Numbered from the stretch's first letter, positions 1-9,059 are shown. The stretch: 64,000 nt of DNA from Methylocystaceae bacterium (GCA_014190435.1 BJGJ01000004.1:1-64000); one strand, 5' to 3'. Made by a program: numbers and translations. The notes: generated from the sequence alone by a model not told the origin.

Positions 1-59
1 ATACTTCAAGCTAATAATACTGCTCTTAATAATAGCGTGCGAGCAAATAATTTCGATTT

Positions 60-527
60 TTAGTATATACCCACATCAAGTCCTAGCGCCATTTTCTTTC
101 CTAACTCCTCGCATGAGATAAGAAAATTAGTATTCCATGGGCCACGACAGATTAGAGGCTCCTGTATCTTACGCCATTTTAGACCTGAGGCTATCGCTTC
201 AACACTTTTTTTGGCCCCGGCTCCATCATTCCCTGCTCGAATGAAAAGCATATAGGGACATCCCTCCATGAGCCCTTGGCATGGATAGTATATTCTTTCA
301 AAAAAATCTTTTAGCGCTCCATTCATATAGCCAAAATTTTCTGTCGTACCTAATATAATACCGTCTGACTGCAACAAATCGCCATGAGCGATATTAAATG
401 GGCTAGAATATAATATTTTAATATTTTGTAAATTACAGGATAGAGCGCCTTCGATTACAGATTGGCGCATAGCTTCCACATTTTCTGACGGAGTGTGCGC
501 GATAATTCGAATTATTTTCTTAGTCAA
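60..527 (-). CDS. Flavodoxin-like NAD(P)H-dependent oxidoreductase family protein
   Basis: A 155-residue protein with a flavodoxin-like fold pattern. The N-terminal beta strand (KKIIRIIAHTPS) and, near residues 60-76, the stretch GTTENFGYMNGALKDFFER match the FMN-binding loop of small flavodoxin/WrbA-like reductases, where a G-T-P/T-E-x-F/Y-G-x-M/P segment contacts the flavin. The start is TTG, six bases after an AGGA ribosome binding site. The substrate cannot be read. It lies in an AT-rich stretch unlike the rest of the window and is not in an operon with ogt. The family call is reasonably secure; a specific reaction is not. Confidence 0.72.
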   Translation of the reverse strand: MTKKIIRIIAHTPSENVEAMRQSVIEGALSCNLQNIKILYSSPFNIAHGDLLQSDGIILGTTENFGYMNGALKDFFERIYYPCQGLMEGCPYMLFIRAGNDGAGAKKSVEAIASGLKWRKIQEPLICRGPWNTNFLISCEELGKKMALGLDVGIY

Positions 528-689
528 GATAATCCTATTTACTGAACTTATTGGGCACTATTTATACCTCCAGCTCAATTTTGACAATTGTTTAAATTTT
601 TTTTTGATATACTCTCACGATCTAACTTTTCTGTATAACTAAACGAATATTTATTAATTCCTAGTGAAAATAAAGTTATGGAACATACG

Positions 690-1061
690 ATGAGACCGAT
701 CATCACCACAATCTCGTTAATTTTTTTGACAAATCAACTCACGATCTCAACTTCAGTCGGCAAACCTCTCTCACTCTTTCATTGTCAAAAAGAGGAAGGC
801 CCCGGTAACGTCAGTGATTTTAATTGGAATAGCTATGATTACACAGGATTTAAGTGGATTTCCTGTACTGTCGAAACTGATGTGGTAATGATTGATAACG
901 TTAGGCTAAATAGAGGAAATTGCGGTGTGCTTGATATGTGGTTTATTGATCGACGGTTCACTAGGGGACAAAAACTTAATATTTCTTATAGCTGTCTTAG
1001 CCCTGTTATCGTCGAAATAGATGCCAATGGGCTCACCTCATCGATCTCTTTAACGAGATAA
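690..1061 (+). CDS. Secreted protein of unknown function
   Basis: Not recognised. The 123-residue product starts with a short charged end and a hydrophobic stretch (IITTISLIFLT), which looks like a Sec signal peptide; the remainder has four cysteines (in FHCQ, ISCT, NCGV, SCLS) that could form two disulfides in the periplasm, and a beta-rich, polar composition. I chose the ATG at 690 because a GGAA stretch sits six bases upstream and the signal peptide begins there; an ATG at 678 is the alternative. It is flanked on both sides by AT-rich non-coding DNA and has no co-directional neighbour. Coding is supported by the uninterrupted frame and signal peptide only. Confidence 0.5.
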   Translation: MRPIITTISLIFLTNQLTISTSVGKPLSLFHCQKEEGPGNVSDFNWNSYDYTGFKWISCTVETDVVMIDNVRLNRGNCGVLDMWFIDRRFTRGQKLNISYSCLSPVIVEIDANGLTSSISLTR

Positions 1062-1211
1062 TTTTAAATTGTGAATTATATATCTTTATGGCACGATTAA
1101 ATTCACTATTCTCTTATTATATGTAAAATATTTTATCCCTGATATGCAATTAAATTACAATTTTTCATAGGCGGTTAATTTAATCTATCATGTATCTATG
1201 GGTATTGCTTT

Positions 1212-1787
1212 TTAAATTTCAAGTTTTGCATTCCTAGTTTCTAGCTCTAATAGACGTCGCTTAACAGCCACTCCCCAGCGATAGCCAGATAAAGTATTGT
1301 TTTTTGCTACTACTCTGTGACACGGAACAAGAATGGCGATTGGGTTTGCGCGACAAGCTCCAGCAACAGCCCGAGCAGAGCCAGGCGCAGCGATTTTTTT
1401 CGCTATTTCTGAATAAGTCGCCATATTCCCATATGGAATTTCTCGTAATGCACGCCAAACGAGCTGCTGAAATTCTGAACCCCGAATATCAAGAGGAATT
1501 TCACCAAAGTGATCTTTATACGTTTCTATAAGGGAAAATATCCAATCCATTTTCCTGTAATGTGAAGTGATCGATTTTTTGAATAGAGCATTCGGGAAGC
1601 GTCTAATAAACTCCTGCCGTAGAATTGTTTCATCTTGGCCCAATAAAACAGCACATACGCCCTTACTACTTAAAGCAATAAAAACCCCACTAAACGCAGA
1701 TTGTCGAAAATCACAAAGGATTGATTCTTTTTCATCTCCGATCCCTGTTTTTTTGGAACCGAAAACACTCAAATGATCAATACACAT
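1212..1787 (-). CDS. ogt: Methylated-DNA--protein-cysteine S-methyltransferase
   Basis: Suicide repair enzyme that moves the alkyl group of O6-alkylguanine in DNA to its own cysteine. The acceptor motif PCHRVV is present near residue 155, followed by the conserved LSGYRWG loop; upstream the helix-turn-helix part (FQQLVWRALREIPYG, TYSEIA, RAVAGACRANP) is intact. The N-terminal RNase H-like domain is also there, so the length (191 residues) is normal for Ogt or for the C-terminal half of Ada; no Ada metal-binding domain is attached. The ATG at 1787 is preferred over a TTG two codons upstream. It stands alone, 54 bases before rdgB's end on the same strand. Confidence 0.9.
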   Translation of the reverse strand: MCIDHLSVFGSKKTGIGDEKESILCDFRQSAFSGVFIALSSKGVCAVLLGQDETILRQEFIRRFPNALFKKSITSHYRKMDWIFSLIETYKDHFGEIPLDIRGSEFQQLVWRALREIPYGNMATYSEIAKKIAAPGSARAVAGACRANPIAILVPCHRVVAKNNTLSGYRWGVAVKRRLLELETRNAKLEI

Positions 1788-1841
1788 GACCAAAACGCCT
1801 CTAAAGACCCAGCCGATACGAAGATCCGTGTAGGCAATCTT

Positions 1842-2468
1842 TTAAAGACAAGATCGAGCGAGAGCTTGAAAGGCCCGGGCGCGATGAGATAAGGCTCTTG
1901 AACCGTCACCTGGTAAAGCGTGTTTTTCTTCCGACATCATCTCGCCAAAGGTCTTATCAAGCTCATCGGGCTTAAATATGGGATCATAGCCAAATCCTTT
2001 TTCTCCCCGCGGCGGGAAAACAAGAACGCCATCGACTCGGCCCTCGAATACATCCTCGTGGCCGTCAGGCCAAACAATGGCAAGGGCGCATGTGAAGTTT
2101 GCTGTAAAGGGAGCCTGGGCACCAATAGCTTCTAATTCTTGCCGCACTTTCTCACATGCAGCTTTAAAATCACGATTATCTCCAGCCCAGCGGGCCGAAT
2201 AAATACCTGGGGCGCCTCCCAGCGCGTCTACGCACAACCCAGAGTCGTCGGCAAAAGCTGGCAGCTTTGCTCGATGAGCCGCGGCTCTAGCTTTCAATAA
2301 GGCATTGCCTCGAAAGCTATCCTCGGTTTCTTCAGGCTCAGGAAAGTTCAAGGATCCTGCAGAAATTATCTCAATGCCATAAGGCCCAAGCAGTTGCTTT
2401 AGCTCCCAAAGCTTACCCTCATTATGGGTGGCAATAATAAGAGGGCCGATAATTTTCCGATAACTCAC
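1842..2468 (-). CDS. rdgB: Non-canonical purine NTP pyrophosphatase, RdgB/HAM1 family
   Basis: House-cleaning pyrophosphatase that hydrolyses dITP, ITP and XTP to monophosphates, keeping deaminated purines out of DNA and RNA. Family signatures are intact: [13 protein letters not shown] at residues 11-23, [17 protein letters not shown] near 72-88 and the C-terminal SHRARAF motif. Length 208 residues is typical. The start is GTG, whose first bases overlap the TGA of rph (GTGA), so the two are translationally coupled. The rph-rdgB pair is a standard alphaproteobacterial arrangement. Confidence 0.95.
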   Translation of the reverse strand: MSYRKIIGPLIIATHNEGKLWELKQLLGPYGIEIISAGSLNFPEPEETEDSFRGNALLKARAAAHRAKLPAFADDSGLCVDALGGAPGIYSARWAGDNRDFKAACEKVRQELEAIGAQAPFTANFTCALAIVWPDGHEDVFEGRVDGVLVFPPRGEKGFGYDPIFKPDELDKTFGEMMSEEKHALPGDGSRALSHRARAFQALARSCL

Positions 2469-3178
2469 CCTAGGGCGGCCTTTTGTAAAGAGACAAGTTC
2501 GGCAACGCCTTTTTGCGCTAGCGAGAGCATTGCCGCGAGTTCGTCTTGCGAAAAAACTGCCGCCTCTGCTGTTGCTTGAATTTCTACCAATCCTCCCGCA
2601 CCTGTTACGACAAAATTAGCATCGGTCTCGGCAATAGAGTCCTCAGCATAATCAAGGTCCAGAACTGGCGTCGCGTTAAAAATACCGCAGGAGACGGCAG
2701 CAACATGATCACGTAACGGATTTTCCTTGATAATTGAGCGACCCCGCATCCACTCCAAACAATCCCGCAAAGCAAGCCAAGCGCCTGTTATTGAAGCTGT
2801 ACGGGTTCCGCCATCGGCCTGTATGACATCACAGTCGACCACAATTTGACGTTCGCCCAATCCGGGTAGATTGGTCACAGCCCTCAATGATCTCCCAATT
2901 AACCTCTGAATTTCTTGGGTTCGACCTGTCAGTTTTCCAGCGCTGGACTCTCGTCTTGTTCGCGTATGCGTAGCGCGTGGCAGCATCGAATACTCAGCTG
3001 TTACCCACCCTCGTCCTTGACCCCGCAACCACGGCGGAGGCTTGTCTTCTAATGAGGCTGCGCAAAGCACATGGGTATTACCAAACTTCACAAGACAAGA
3101 ACCCTCGGCATAACGGGCTACGCCACGCTCAAAACTAACTTGACGCATTTCATATGGCGCACGCTTACTGGGACGCAT
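2465..3178 (-). CDS. rph: Ribonuclease PH
   Basis: Phosphorolytic 3'-5' exoribonuclease that trims tRNA 3' ends. The 237-residue protein starts [13 protein letters not shown] as in the family, and carries the phosphate and RNA-binding region [19 protein letters not shown] near residues 73-92 and the acidic catalytic stretch [19 protein letters not shown] around 115-133. An AAGGAAA ribosome binding site lies just upstream of the ATG. It is first in a two-gene unit with rdgB; the terminator of phaB sits about 90 bases upstream, so rph should have its own promoter in 3179-3260. Confidence 0.96.
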   Translation of the reverse strand: MRPSKRAPYEMRQVSFERGVARYAEGSCLVKFGNTHVLCAASLEDKPPPWLRGQGRGWVTAEYSMLPRATHTRTRRESSAGKLTGRTQEIQRLIGRSLRAVTNLPGLGERQIVVDCDVIQADGGTRTASITGAWLALRDCLEWMRGRSIIKENPLRDHVAAVSCGIFNATPVLDLDYAEDSIAETDANFVVTGAGGLVEIQATAEAAVFSQDELAAMLSLAQKGVAELVSLQKAALG

Positions 3179-3266
3179 GGCGTTTCCTTTTATGGCTATA
3201 TTCTAGGTCATAAACTGATTTAGTAAAATGCGGAAGCAGTTCTTAAATTCAGAGCTTAAGGCTATG

Positions 3267-3295
3267 AAAAAAACCGACGCCTGAGGGCGCCGGTT
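3267..3295 (-). terminator. Rho-independent terminator of the phaAB unit
   Basis: A 10-bp stem (3272-3281 against 3286-3295, one A/C mismatch) with a four-base TGAG loop. On the minus strand it is followed by a run of seven T (complement of A at 3267-3273). It lies about 30 bases past the phaB stop and separates it from rph. Confidence 0.8.
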
Positions 3296-3321
3296 AAATA
3301 AAAACTTCCCATGAAAGATGA

Positions 3322-4047
3322 TCAGACCAGATATTGTCCGCCATTGATGGTCAGTGTAGAGCCCGTAATGAAGCCCGCATCGTCAGCAGCCAAAAAGACG
3401 ACGGCGCGCGCAATTTCTTCCGGCTCCCCAAGTCTTCCAACAGCGATATGTGGTATGATGTGTTTGTCAAGCACATCTTGAGGAACAGCCTTGACCATCT
3501 CTGTCGCGATATACCCGGGCGCAATTGCATTAACCGTCACGCCCTTAGAAGCGCTTTCCTGCGCAAGAGCTTTCACGAAGCCAATATCGCCAGCTTTTGC
3601 AGCGGAATAATTTGTCTGCCCCGCCTGCCCCTTCTGACCATTAATCGAGGAGATAACAATAATACGGCCAAAACCACGGTCACGCATTCCGTTAATCACG
3701 GGACGTGTCACATTGAACAATGAATTAAGGTTCGTGCCGATAACAGCATTCCATTGCGCCAAGTCCATTTTATGAAATAATCGATCTTTTGTAATACCTG
3801 CATTATTGACAAGAATATCAACGGGACCAAGATCTTTTTCGATCGCAGCAATGCCTGCAGCGCAAGCTTCATAATCAGAAACATCAAATTTATAAACTGG
3901 AATACCGGTTGCTGTTTTAAATTTATTAGCAGCCTCGTCATTGCCGGCATAGGTTGCCGCCACCTTATAGCCTGCGGACTTAAGCGCTTTAGAAATGGAC
4001 TCGCCAATTCCGCGAGTTCCACCTGTTACAACTGCTATTCTTGCCAC
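3322..4047 (-). CDS. phaB: Acetoacetyl-CoA reductase (NADPH), PHB synthesis
   Basis: Reduces acetoacetyl-CoA to (R)-3-hydroxybutyryl-CoA, the monomer for polyhydroxybutyrate. It is a short-chain dehydrogenase: cofactor motif VTGGTRGIG at residues 7-15, NNAG near 89, catalytic Ser (VISSING) and Tyr/Lys (YSAAKAG), and the PhaB-typical C-terminus ITGSTLTINGGQYLV. An upstream in-frame ATG at 4092 would add 15 residues, but the GTG at 4047 gives the usual N-terminus (VARIAVVTGG) and has a strong AGGGGG ribosome binding site, so I use it (241 residues). It follows phaA by 86 bases on the same strand. Confidence 0.95.
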   Translation of the reverse strand: MARIAVVTGGTRGIGESISKALKSAGYKVAATYAGNDEAANKFKTATGIPVYKFDVSDYEACAAGIAAIEKDLGPVDILVNNAGITKDRLFHKMDLAQWNAVIGTNLNSLFNVTRPVINGMRDRGFGRIIVISSINGQKGQAGQTNYSAAKAGDIGFVKALAQESASKGVTVNAIAPGYIATEMVKAVPQDVLDKHIIPHIAVGRLGEPEEIARAVVFLAADDAGFITGSTLTINGGQYLV

Positions 4048-4133
4048 AATCCACCCCCTGATAGATATTTTACTAGAAAAAGCTGAGCGCAAGCTGCATA
4101 GCTTCTATTTTATCGGTTGAACTCAGGAAAAGC

Positions 4134-5309
4134 TTAACGCTCTACCGTAAGCGCGATACCCATACCGCCGCCTATGCAGAGCGTTGCCAAACCCTTTTTA
4201 GAGCCTCTACGTACCATCTCATGAAGTAACGTAGTAAGAACGCGTGCTCCAGAAGCACCGATAGGATGTCCAATTGCGATTGCGCCGCCATTAACATTCA
4301 CAATCGAAGGATCCCAACCCATGTCCTTGTTAACTGCTAGAGCCTGCGCAGCGAAAGCCTCGTTCGCTTCCACCAAATCCAAATCTGAAACTTTCCAGCC
4401 AGCCTTCTCTAATGCCTTGCGCGAAGCAGGAATTGGACCTGATCCCATTACTGCAGGATCAACGCCGGCTGTAGCCCAAGACGCAATACGAACGAGCGGC
4501 GTGAGACCGCGTTTTTTTGCCTCTGCTCCACTCATAATCACCAAAGCCGCGGCACCATCATTAATACCAGAAGCATTTGCAGCTGTTACAGTGCCATCCT
4601 TAGCAAAAGCGGGACGGAGTTTAGCAACGCTCTCAAGAGTGACGCCGTGCTTAATATATTCGTCGCCATCAACAACAATATTGCCTTTCTTTGTAGAAAT
4701 CGTGTAAGGAACGATCTCTTCTTTAAATTTACCAGCTTTCTGAGCCGCCTCAGCTTTGTTTTGCGAAGCTACGGCAAAGGCGTCTTGTTGTTCGCGCGTA
4801 ATTTGCCATTGCTTTGCGACATTCTCAGCCGTTAGACCCATGTGATAGTTGTTGAAAGCATCGGTTAAACCATCGACGATCATTGTATCGATGAACTTAA
4901 CTTCTCCCATCTTTGTTCCGAGCCGCAACTGGGAAGCATGCGTAGACAAAGACATCGACTCCTGACCGCCGGCGATGATCACCGCCGCGTCGCCGGCCTC
5001 TATTTGCTGTGCGGCAAGCGCGACAGCGCGTAATCCAGAACCACAGACCTGATTGATGCCAAAAGCTGTCTTGCTCTCAGGGATGCCTGCCCGTATCGAA
5101 GCCTGCCTGGCTGGATTTTGGCCTTGAGCGGCGGTCAATACCTGACCTAGAATAACTTCATCAACTGCGCTGGCATCAAGTTTAGCGCGGTCGAGGGCCG
5201 CCTTAATCGCGACAGCGCCGAGCTCGTGAGCCGGAACCGCGCCGAAGGCTCCGTTGAACGATCCAACGGCGGTGCGCGCCGCGGAAACGATCACGATGTC
5301 GGTCGTCAT
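4134..5309 (-). CDS. phaA: Acetyl-CoA acetyltransferase (beta-ketothiolase)
   Basis: Condenses two acetyl-CoA to acetoacetyl-CoA, the first step of PHB synthesis. The thiolase hallmarks are all present in 391 residues: nucleophilic Cys in [11 protein letters not shown] near residue 89, the His of [17 protein letters not shown] near 348, and the second Cys in [10 protein letters not shown] near 378. The ATG follows an AGGGAG ribosome binding site. It is the first gene of phaA-phaB and is transcribed away from phaR. The PHB synthase (phaC) is not in this window. Confidence 0.96.
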   Translation of the reverse strand: MTTDIVIVSAARTAVGSFNGAFGAVPAHELGAVAIKAALDRAKLDASAVDEVILGQVLTAAQGQNPARQASIRAGIPESKTAFGINQVCGSGLRAVALAAQQIEAGDAAVIIAGGQESMSLSTHASQLRLGTKMGEVKFIDTMIVDGLTDAFNNYHMGLTAENVAKQWQITREQQDAFAVASQNKAEAAQKAGKFKEEIVPYTISTKKGNIVVDGDEYIKHGVTLESVAKLRPAFAKDGTVTAANASGINDGAAALVIMSGAEAKKRGLTPLVRIASWATAGVDPAVMGSGPIPASRKALEKAGWKVSDLDLVEANEAFAAQALAVNKDMGWDPSIVNVNGGAIAIGHPIGASGARVLTTLLHEMVRRGSKKGLATLCIGGGMGIALTVER

Positions 5310-5494
5310 ATCGATCTCCCTTTAAAAGTGTCTTTAATAATGCCCCAAACGCTGATGATCCGCGTAGAAACGAACTTTCTTCAGCATTGCCGCCTTACCT
5401 AAGTCAAGCTAGGGGTGGTTTTGCACGGAATTATTGATAAACGAAAGCCATACCGCAAGATAATATTGCCGCAGGTGCCCATTTGCGCGTATCT

Positions 5495-5508
5495 TTGTTG
5501 CAGCGCGA
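5495..5508. promoter_or_regulatory. Candidate PhaR operator between phaA and phaR
   Basis: The sequence TTGTTGCAGCGCGA lies in the 252-base divergent intergenic region, 54 bases before phaR. It shares the core TTGTTGCAG-Y-GC with two elements upstream of the phasin gene (8534-8570). PhaR of Paracoccus and relatives is known to bind TGC-rich imperfect palindromes and to repress its own gene and phasin genes. The site call is inference from repeat similarity and position. Confidence 0.5.
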
Positions 5509-5561
5509 TCAGATATTCTTTCTGGCGCGAGGCCAGTGGGCCGGGGATATGAGGCGAACGC

Positions 5562-6176
5562 ATGGCCACTGAAAAAAAGCCAACGACCATCAAAAAATAC
5601 GCTAATCGACGGCTCTATGACACCGGAACAAGCACTTACGTGACGCTGGAGGACCTCGCCGCCATGGTCAAACGCGGAGAAGACTTTACTGTCTGCGATG
5701 CAAAAACGGGGGAGGACATAACGCGTCCCGTGCTTACTCAAATCATATTTGAGCAAGAGGGCAAAGATGGCCAAGGCCTCTTACCCATAGCTTTCTTGCG
5801 TCAGTTGATCCGTTTTTATGGCGACTCAATGCAAATGCTTGTTCCAAGCTATCTAGAGTTTTCAATCGACAAACTGACCAAAGAACAACAAAAATTTAGA
5901 GATCAATTCACAAGCGCGCTTGGCCCTGGTCCATTCACTGAGCCAACTCTGCAAGCATTTCAATCAATTGAAGAGCAAACTCGCAAAAATATGGCTGTAT
6001 TTCGCCAGGCGCTAACAATGTTCAATCCCTTTGGCGCAGCCTCCGATGGTGGGAGCGGTGATATCCCACCTCAAGAAGAGGAAGATAAGCGCGCTAGCGG
6101 CGCAGGAGATGTAGATGAACTCAAGCGCCAGCTTAATGAACTGAATAAAAAAATAGACAATCTGACGCGCACATAA
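5562..6176 (+). CDS. phaR: Polyhydroxyalkanoate synthesis repressor PhaR
   Basis: DNA-binding and PHB-binding regulator that represses phasin genes until nascent granules titrate it away. The N-terminal PHB accumulation regulator domain is clear (KKYANRRLYDTGTSTYV at residues 11-27, VCDAKTGEDITRPVLTQI), followed by the helical PHB-binding domain and an acidic, charged C-terminal tail ending in a short predicted coiled coil (VDELKRQLNELNKKI). 204 residues is normal. The ATG has a GAGG six bases upstream. It is divergent from phaA, with a candidate operator between them. Confidence 0.95.
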   Translation: MATEKKPTTIKKYANRRLYDTGTSTYVTLEDLAAMVKRGEDFTVCDAKTGEDITRPVLTQIIFEQEGKDGQGLLPIAFLRQLIRFYGDSMQMLVPSYLEFSIDKLTKEQQKFRDQFTSALGPGPFTEPTLQAFQSIEEQTRKNMAVFRQALTMFNPFGAASDGGSGDIPPQEEEDKRASGAGDVDELKRQLNELNKKIDNLTRT

Positions 6177-6305
6177 GCACATAAGGTTTACGGATAGTTT
6201 ATCTCAGCTGATCGGAATTTTATTTTAACTCGGTTCTTAATATCATATCATATTGCATTGAATTCTATTGAGATCAGCTCCTAATCTCATTCTACTCACT
6301 ACACC

Positions 6306-8396
6306 CTACTCAGCAGCAGATAAATTAGATAAGGGAAAAACGATTTTAATCAAAGTTCCTTGTTTCTTTTCGCTAACGATGGAAAAAGAGGCGGCCTTTT
6401 TTTCGATTAATTTTTCTGATTCAGCGAAATAAGCATTTCTACTTAATGTTTGCACAGGCTCAGTTGATTTACTGAGGGAGCCTAGCGCTGCGGTTACTTC
6501 TTCTTCGGACATGCCGACGCCAGTATCTTTAATTTTTATGCTTACTGTTTGATTATCAGAAACAGCTGTTGAGATGATAACTTGCCCCCCAAGAATATTG
6601 AATTCCACTGCATTAGCAAGAATTTTTAATAAAATTCTCCGTAATGAGGGAGCACATGACTGGATAAAAATAGGCTCCGCGGCAAGCGCTAGACGCATGA
6701 CAACTCGTTTCTGCCTGGCCTGAAACTGAATCTGCTCAACGCATTCAGCTAAAAGTTCGTTAATTTCTATATTTGAAAAAAAATGATCATCTGTAGCCGA
6801 TAGAGATTGAGATAGTTTGAAATAATCATCAATATACGAGAGAGACTGAATGATTGAGCTGCGTATATTTTTAATTTTTTTATGGTAGGATTCGGGATGA
6901 TAGCACTCGAACCTATCCATCGATAATAGTTCATTTTGAGCTAAAGTTGACTTGATTACAGCCAATAGACCTTTAGCCCGTTTTTCTAAAAATATATTAT
7001 CATCTAAATTTTTACTATTAGGTCTCGCTGCATTCAGCTGCTGAGTTTTACGCTTTAAAGACACATATATTTTGTCAAAAGTCTGTGGCTTACAACTCAA
7101 GAATACATCAAAACTTTCTGCATCATCATAGCCAATAAGCTCGAGAGCCTCTTTACCGCCTCCTCGAATCCGACCAATGGCTTGGATTAATACTTCACGT
7201 GTCTCTGGCTTGAAAAACGAAGCAAAATGACCCTCATCGCCACAGACCTTTTTGCCAATAAAAAGCCTTGAGAAGGGAGGTGTCATGTGTTCAATGCGGC
7301 CATCAGCTGAAATAATAACCGCTATTTCATTAGATAAGTTGGTTTCCGTATTTAGGACGAAATCATCGGCGCCGATCAATACGCCAGGTGCTTCTTCTGA
7401 TATGACAGGAATGCGATGCTGAGCTCGATCCATTTCGAAAACTTTTTTTAGGATAAAAATTATGGTCGCTGGAGCCCCATCCCATTCAAAGATCAAGGCG
7501 CTAGCCTCTAAATCTTCTCTAATAAATTTAGTTGTATTGATTAAATTTTCTAGATCATAAGCACCGAAGACTTTCGTAAGGCCGCCATCATTTATGAAAA
7601 CATCTTGATGGCTATAGCCAAACTCATTCAATAAAAATTTATTAGCAAAAAGCAGCTCTTTCCTACGTGAAATAATTACACCTATTGGTAAGCATTCTAG
7701 TAAATCCGTAAGATCGATCCCGCGCCTATCTTGCGATAAGCTTTTGTCAGCAGAGGGCTGTGAAGAGAAAAATGCATGCTTTTCGTCAATAGAATTTTCA
7801 TCTGTGAGCGCACGAGCAATTTCATTGAAAGCAGAGAGTTCAGCATCCGATAAAACGGTCTCCTGTGCAATTTTTTGGCGCTGTGATTTGGATAGAGGCC
7901 TTAAGGGAATTACATTTGCAGATGAGGAATCGAACGAGGTGAGGAGCGTTTGATGTGAAGCCTCTTGAGCTGTTACTTTCAGATCCTGCTGAATAAATGC
8001 TTGGTTAAGATGTAAAAGCCCAAAGCCACGCACCTTCGAAACTACTCCCTTGATATCAATAGTTCGAATGGCTCCTAAGGAAGAGGGGATCCATGCTCGC
8101 GCGCTAGAAAGTGGCCAGACAGCAACAATCCCCATCAATGAAGTTTGAGAATGTAGCGCTAGATTTAAAGGATAGTCTTGCGCCTGTATAAATTGACTTA
8201 ATGACTGGCCCAAGAGATTGGCTGAAGGCAGGCCCGTAATCATTTCCAATTCTGGACTTAATTTAGTTAAACGACCTGTTGCATCTGAATGCCAAATGAA
8301 GCGGACAGTTTCAACGCCATGACGATCGAGCAATTGGGCGCGCAAGGCCAGGTCTGCCGAGGACGGCTGGCCTAGATTAGTGCTTTCGACGATCAT
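6306..8396 (-). CDS. Multi-PAS histidine-kinase-like protein lacking H-box and G2 box (pseudokinase)
   Basis: A 696-residue cytoplasmic protein without membrane segments. PAS-like regions are visible near residues 28-110 (FIWHSDATGRL, GLPSANLLGQS), 235-310 (LPIGVIISRRKELLFANK) and 355-430 (AVIISADGRIEH). The C-terminal ATPase domain keeps the N box (KILANAVEF) and the G1 box (DTGVGMSEEE). However, where the SHEIRTPL phospho-acceptor would be, the region around residues 472-490 reads KGLLAVIKSTLAQN with no histidine, and the glycine-rich G2 loop is replaced by SRNAYFAESEKLIEKKAAS. It therefore probably cannot autophosphorylate in the normal way. It resembles PdhS/DivL-group kinases in layout. 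It is convergent with phaR and divergent from the phasin gene. Confidence 0.8.
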   Translation of the reverse strand: MIVESTNLGQPSSADLALRAQLLDRHGVETVRFIWHSDATGRLTKLSPELEMITGLPSANLLGQSLSQFIQAQDYPLNLALHSQTSLMGIVAVWPLSSARAWIPSSLGAIRTIDIKGVVSKVRGFGLLHLNQAFIQQDLKVTAQEASHQTLLTSFDSSSANVIPLRPLSKSQRQKIAQETVLSDAELSAFNEIARALTDENSIDEKHAFFSSQPSADKSLSQDRRGIDLTDLLECLPIGVIISRRKELLFANKFLLNEFGYSHQDVFINDGGLTKVFGAYDLENLINTTKFIREDLEASALIFEWDGAPATIIFILKKVFEMDRAQHRIPVISEEAPGVLIGADDFVLNTETNLSNEIAVIISADGRIEHMTPPFSRLFIGKKVCGDEGHFASFFKPETREVLIQAIGRIRGGGKEALELIGYDDAESFDVFLSCKPQTFDKIYVSLKRKTQQLNAARPNSKNLDDNIFLEKRAKGLLAVIKSTLAQNELLSMDRFECYHPESYHKKIKNIRSSIIQSLSYIDDYFKLSQSLSATDDHFFSNIEINELLAECVEQIQFQARQKRVVMRLALAAEPIFIQSCAPSLRRILLKILANAVEFNILGGQVIISTAVSDNQTVSIKIKDTGVGMSEEEVTAALGSLSKSTEPVQTLSRNAYFAESEKLIEKKAASFSIVSEKKQGTLIKIVFPLSNLSAAE

Positions 8397-8533
8397 TACT
8401 CATTGCCCTCATCATTTACAGCCCAAAAAATTGATGATTGGGTCCAGGACAAAAGTCGATAGAGAATTTAGCCATGACTGAGCCTATGGTCCAGAGTTCG
8501 TGACCACTAGGGAAATAAACATAAATAGTTGAA

Positions 8534-8570
8534 TTTATTGCGGCGCACAAATTTTGTTGCAGTGCAATAA
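8534..8570. promoter_or_regulatory. Tandem candidate PhaR operators
   Basis: Two near-identical TGC-rich elements, TTATTGCGGCGCACAA (from 8535) and TTGTTGCAGTGCAATAA (from 8554), repeat with an exact 19-base offset. The second is a near-perfect inverted repeat (TTGC-AGT-GCAA). A third copy precedes phaR. The placement before a phasin gene fits PhaR control; binding is inferred. Confidence 0.55.
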
Positions 8571-8585
8571 TTCCTAGCGTATCAT
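8557..8585 (+). promoter_or_regulatory. Candidate phasin promoter overlapped by operator
   Basis: A possible -35 TTGCAG (8557-8562) is followed after 17 bases by TATCAT (8580-8585). The -35 lies inside the second candidate PhaR site, so a bound repressor would block polymerase. This would give a leader of about 80 bases before the phasin ATG at 8675. Confidence 0.4.
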
Positions 8586-8674
8586 TCTGCTAGCGCCCTG
8601 TGTTGATTGAGAAAAACTTTCTTTATTGGGCCATCACAGATACTATCACTCTAAATAAAATAGGATTGTTGACA

Positions 8675-9034
8675 ATGGCTGATCCAATATATCAGGTGCC
8701 AAACGAAGTCCGTGACTTTGCTGAGAAAAGTGTTGAACAAGCACGCAAGGCCTTTGAAGGCTTCGCGGGGGCGGCGCACAAGGCCCTTCACTCTTCAAGC
8801 GATTTGCCTTTAGTGCCTTCCGAAGCCAAGGATATGGGCGCAAAAGCATTTTCCTATGCAGAAGCAAATGTGAATGCTGCATTCGATCTCGCGCAAAAAC
8901 TTGTCCACGCCAAAGATCCTCAGGAAGTCTTTCAACTGCAATCAGAATTCGTCAAAACCCAACTCAACTCTATTCAAGAACAAACAAAAGAATTAGGTGC
9001 CGCCTTTCAGCGTGTCACAACAAAAAAAACTTAA
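8675..9034 (+). CDS. Phasin family protein
   Basis: Small amphipathic protein that coats PHB granules. The 119-residue sequence is alanine-rich and almost wholly helical, with the phasin patterns VRDFAEKSVEQARKAFEGF near residues 11-29, FDLAQKLVHAKDPQEVFQLQ near 69-88 and QTKELG near the end. An upstream GTG at 8600 is in frame but the ATG at 8675 has AGGA nine bases before it and gives the standard family N-terminus. It lies behind the tandem candidate PhaR sites, as expected for a granule protein under PhaR control. Confidence 0.92.
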   Translation: MADPIYQVPNEVRDFAEKSVEQARKAFEGFAGAAHKALHSSSDLPLVPSEAKDMGAKAFSYAEANVNAAFDLAQKLVHAKDPQEVFQLQSEFVKTQLNSIQEQTKELGAAFQRVTTKKT

Positions 9035-9059
9035 AAGGTGATCCGCTCTGGAGAAAAAG

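Noticed and set aside
1304-1776. Open frames on the plus strand opposite ogt
   Set aside because: They are antisense to a gene with full family motifs, have no ribosome binding sites and no recognisable domains.
4048-4092. Longer phaB start at 4092
   Set aside because: It adds 15 residues unlike any PhaB N-terminus, while the GTG at 4047 has a strong AGGGGG site at correct spacing.
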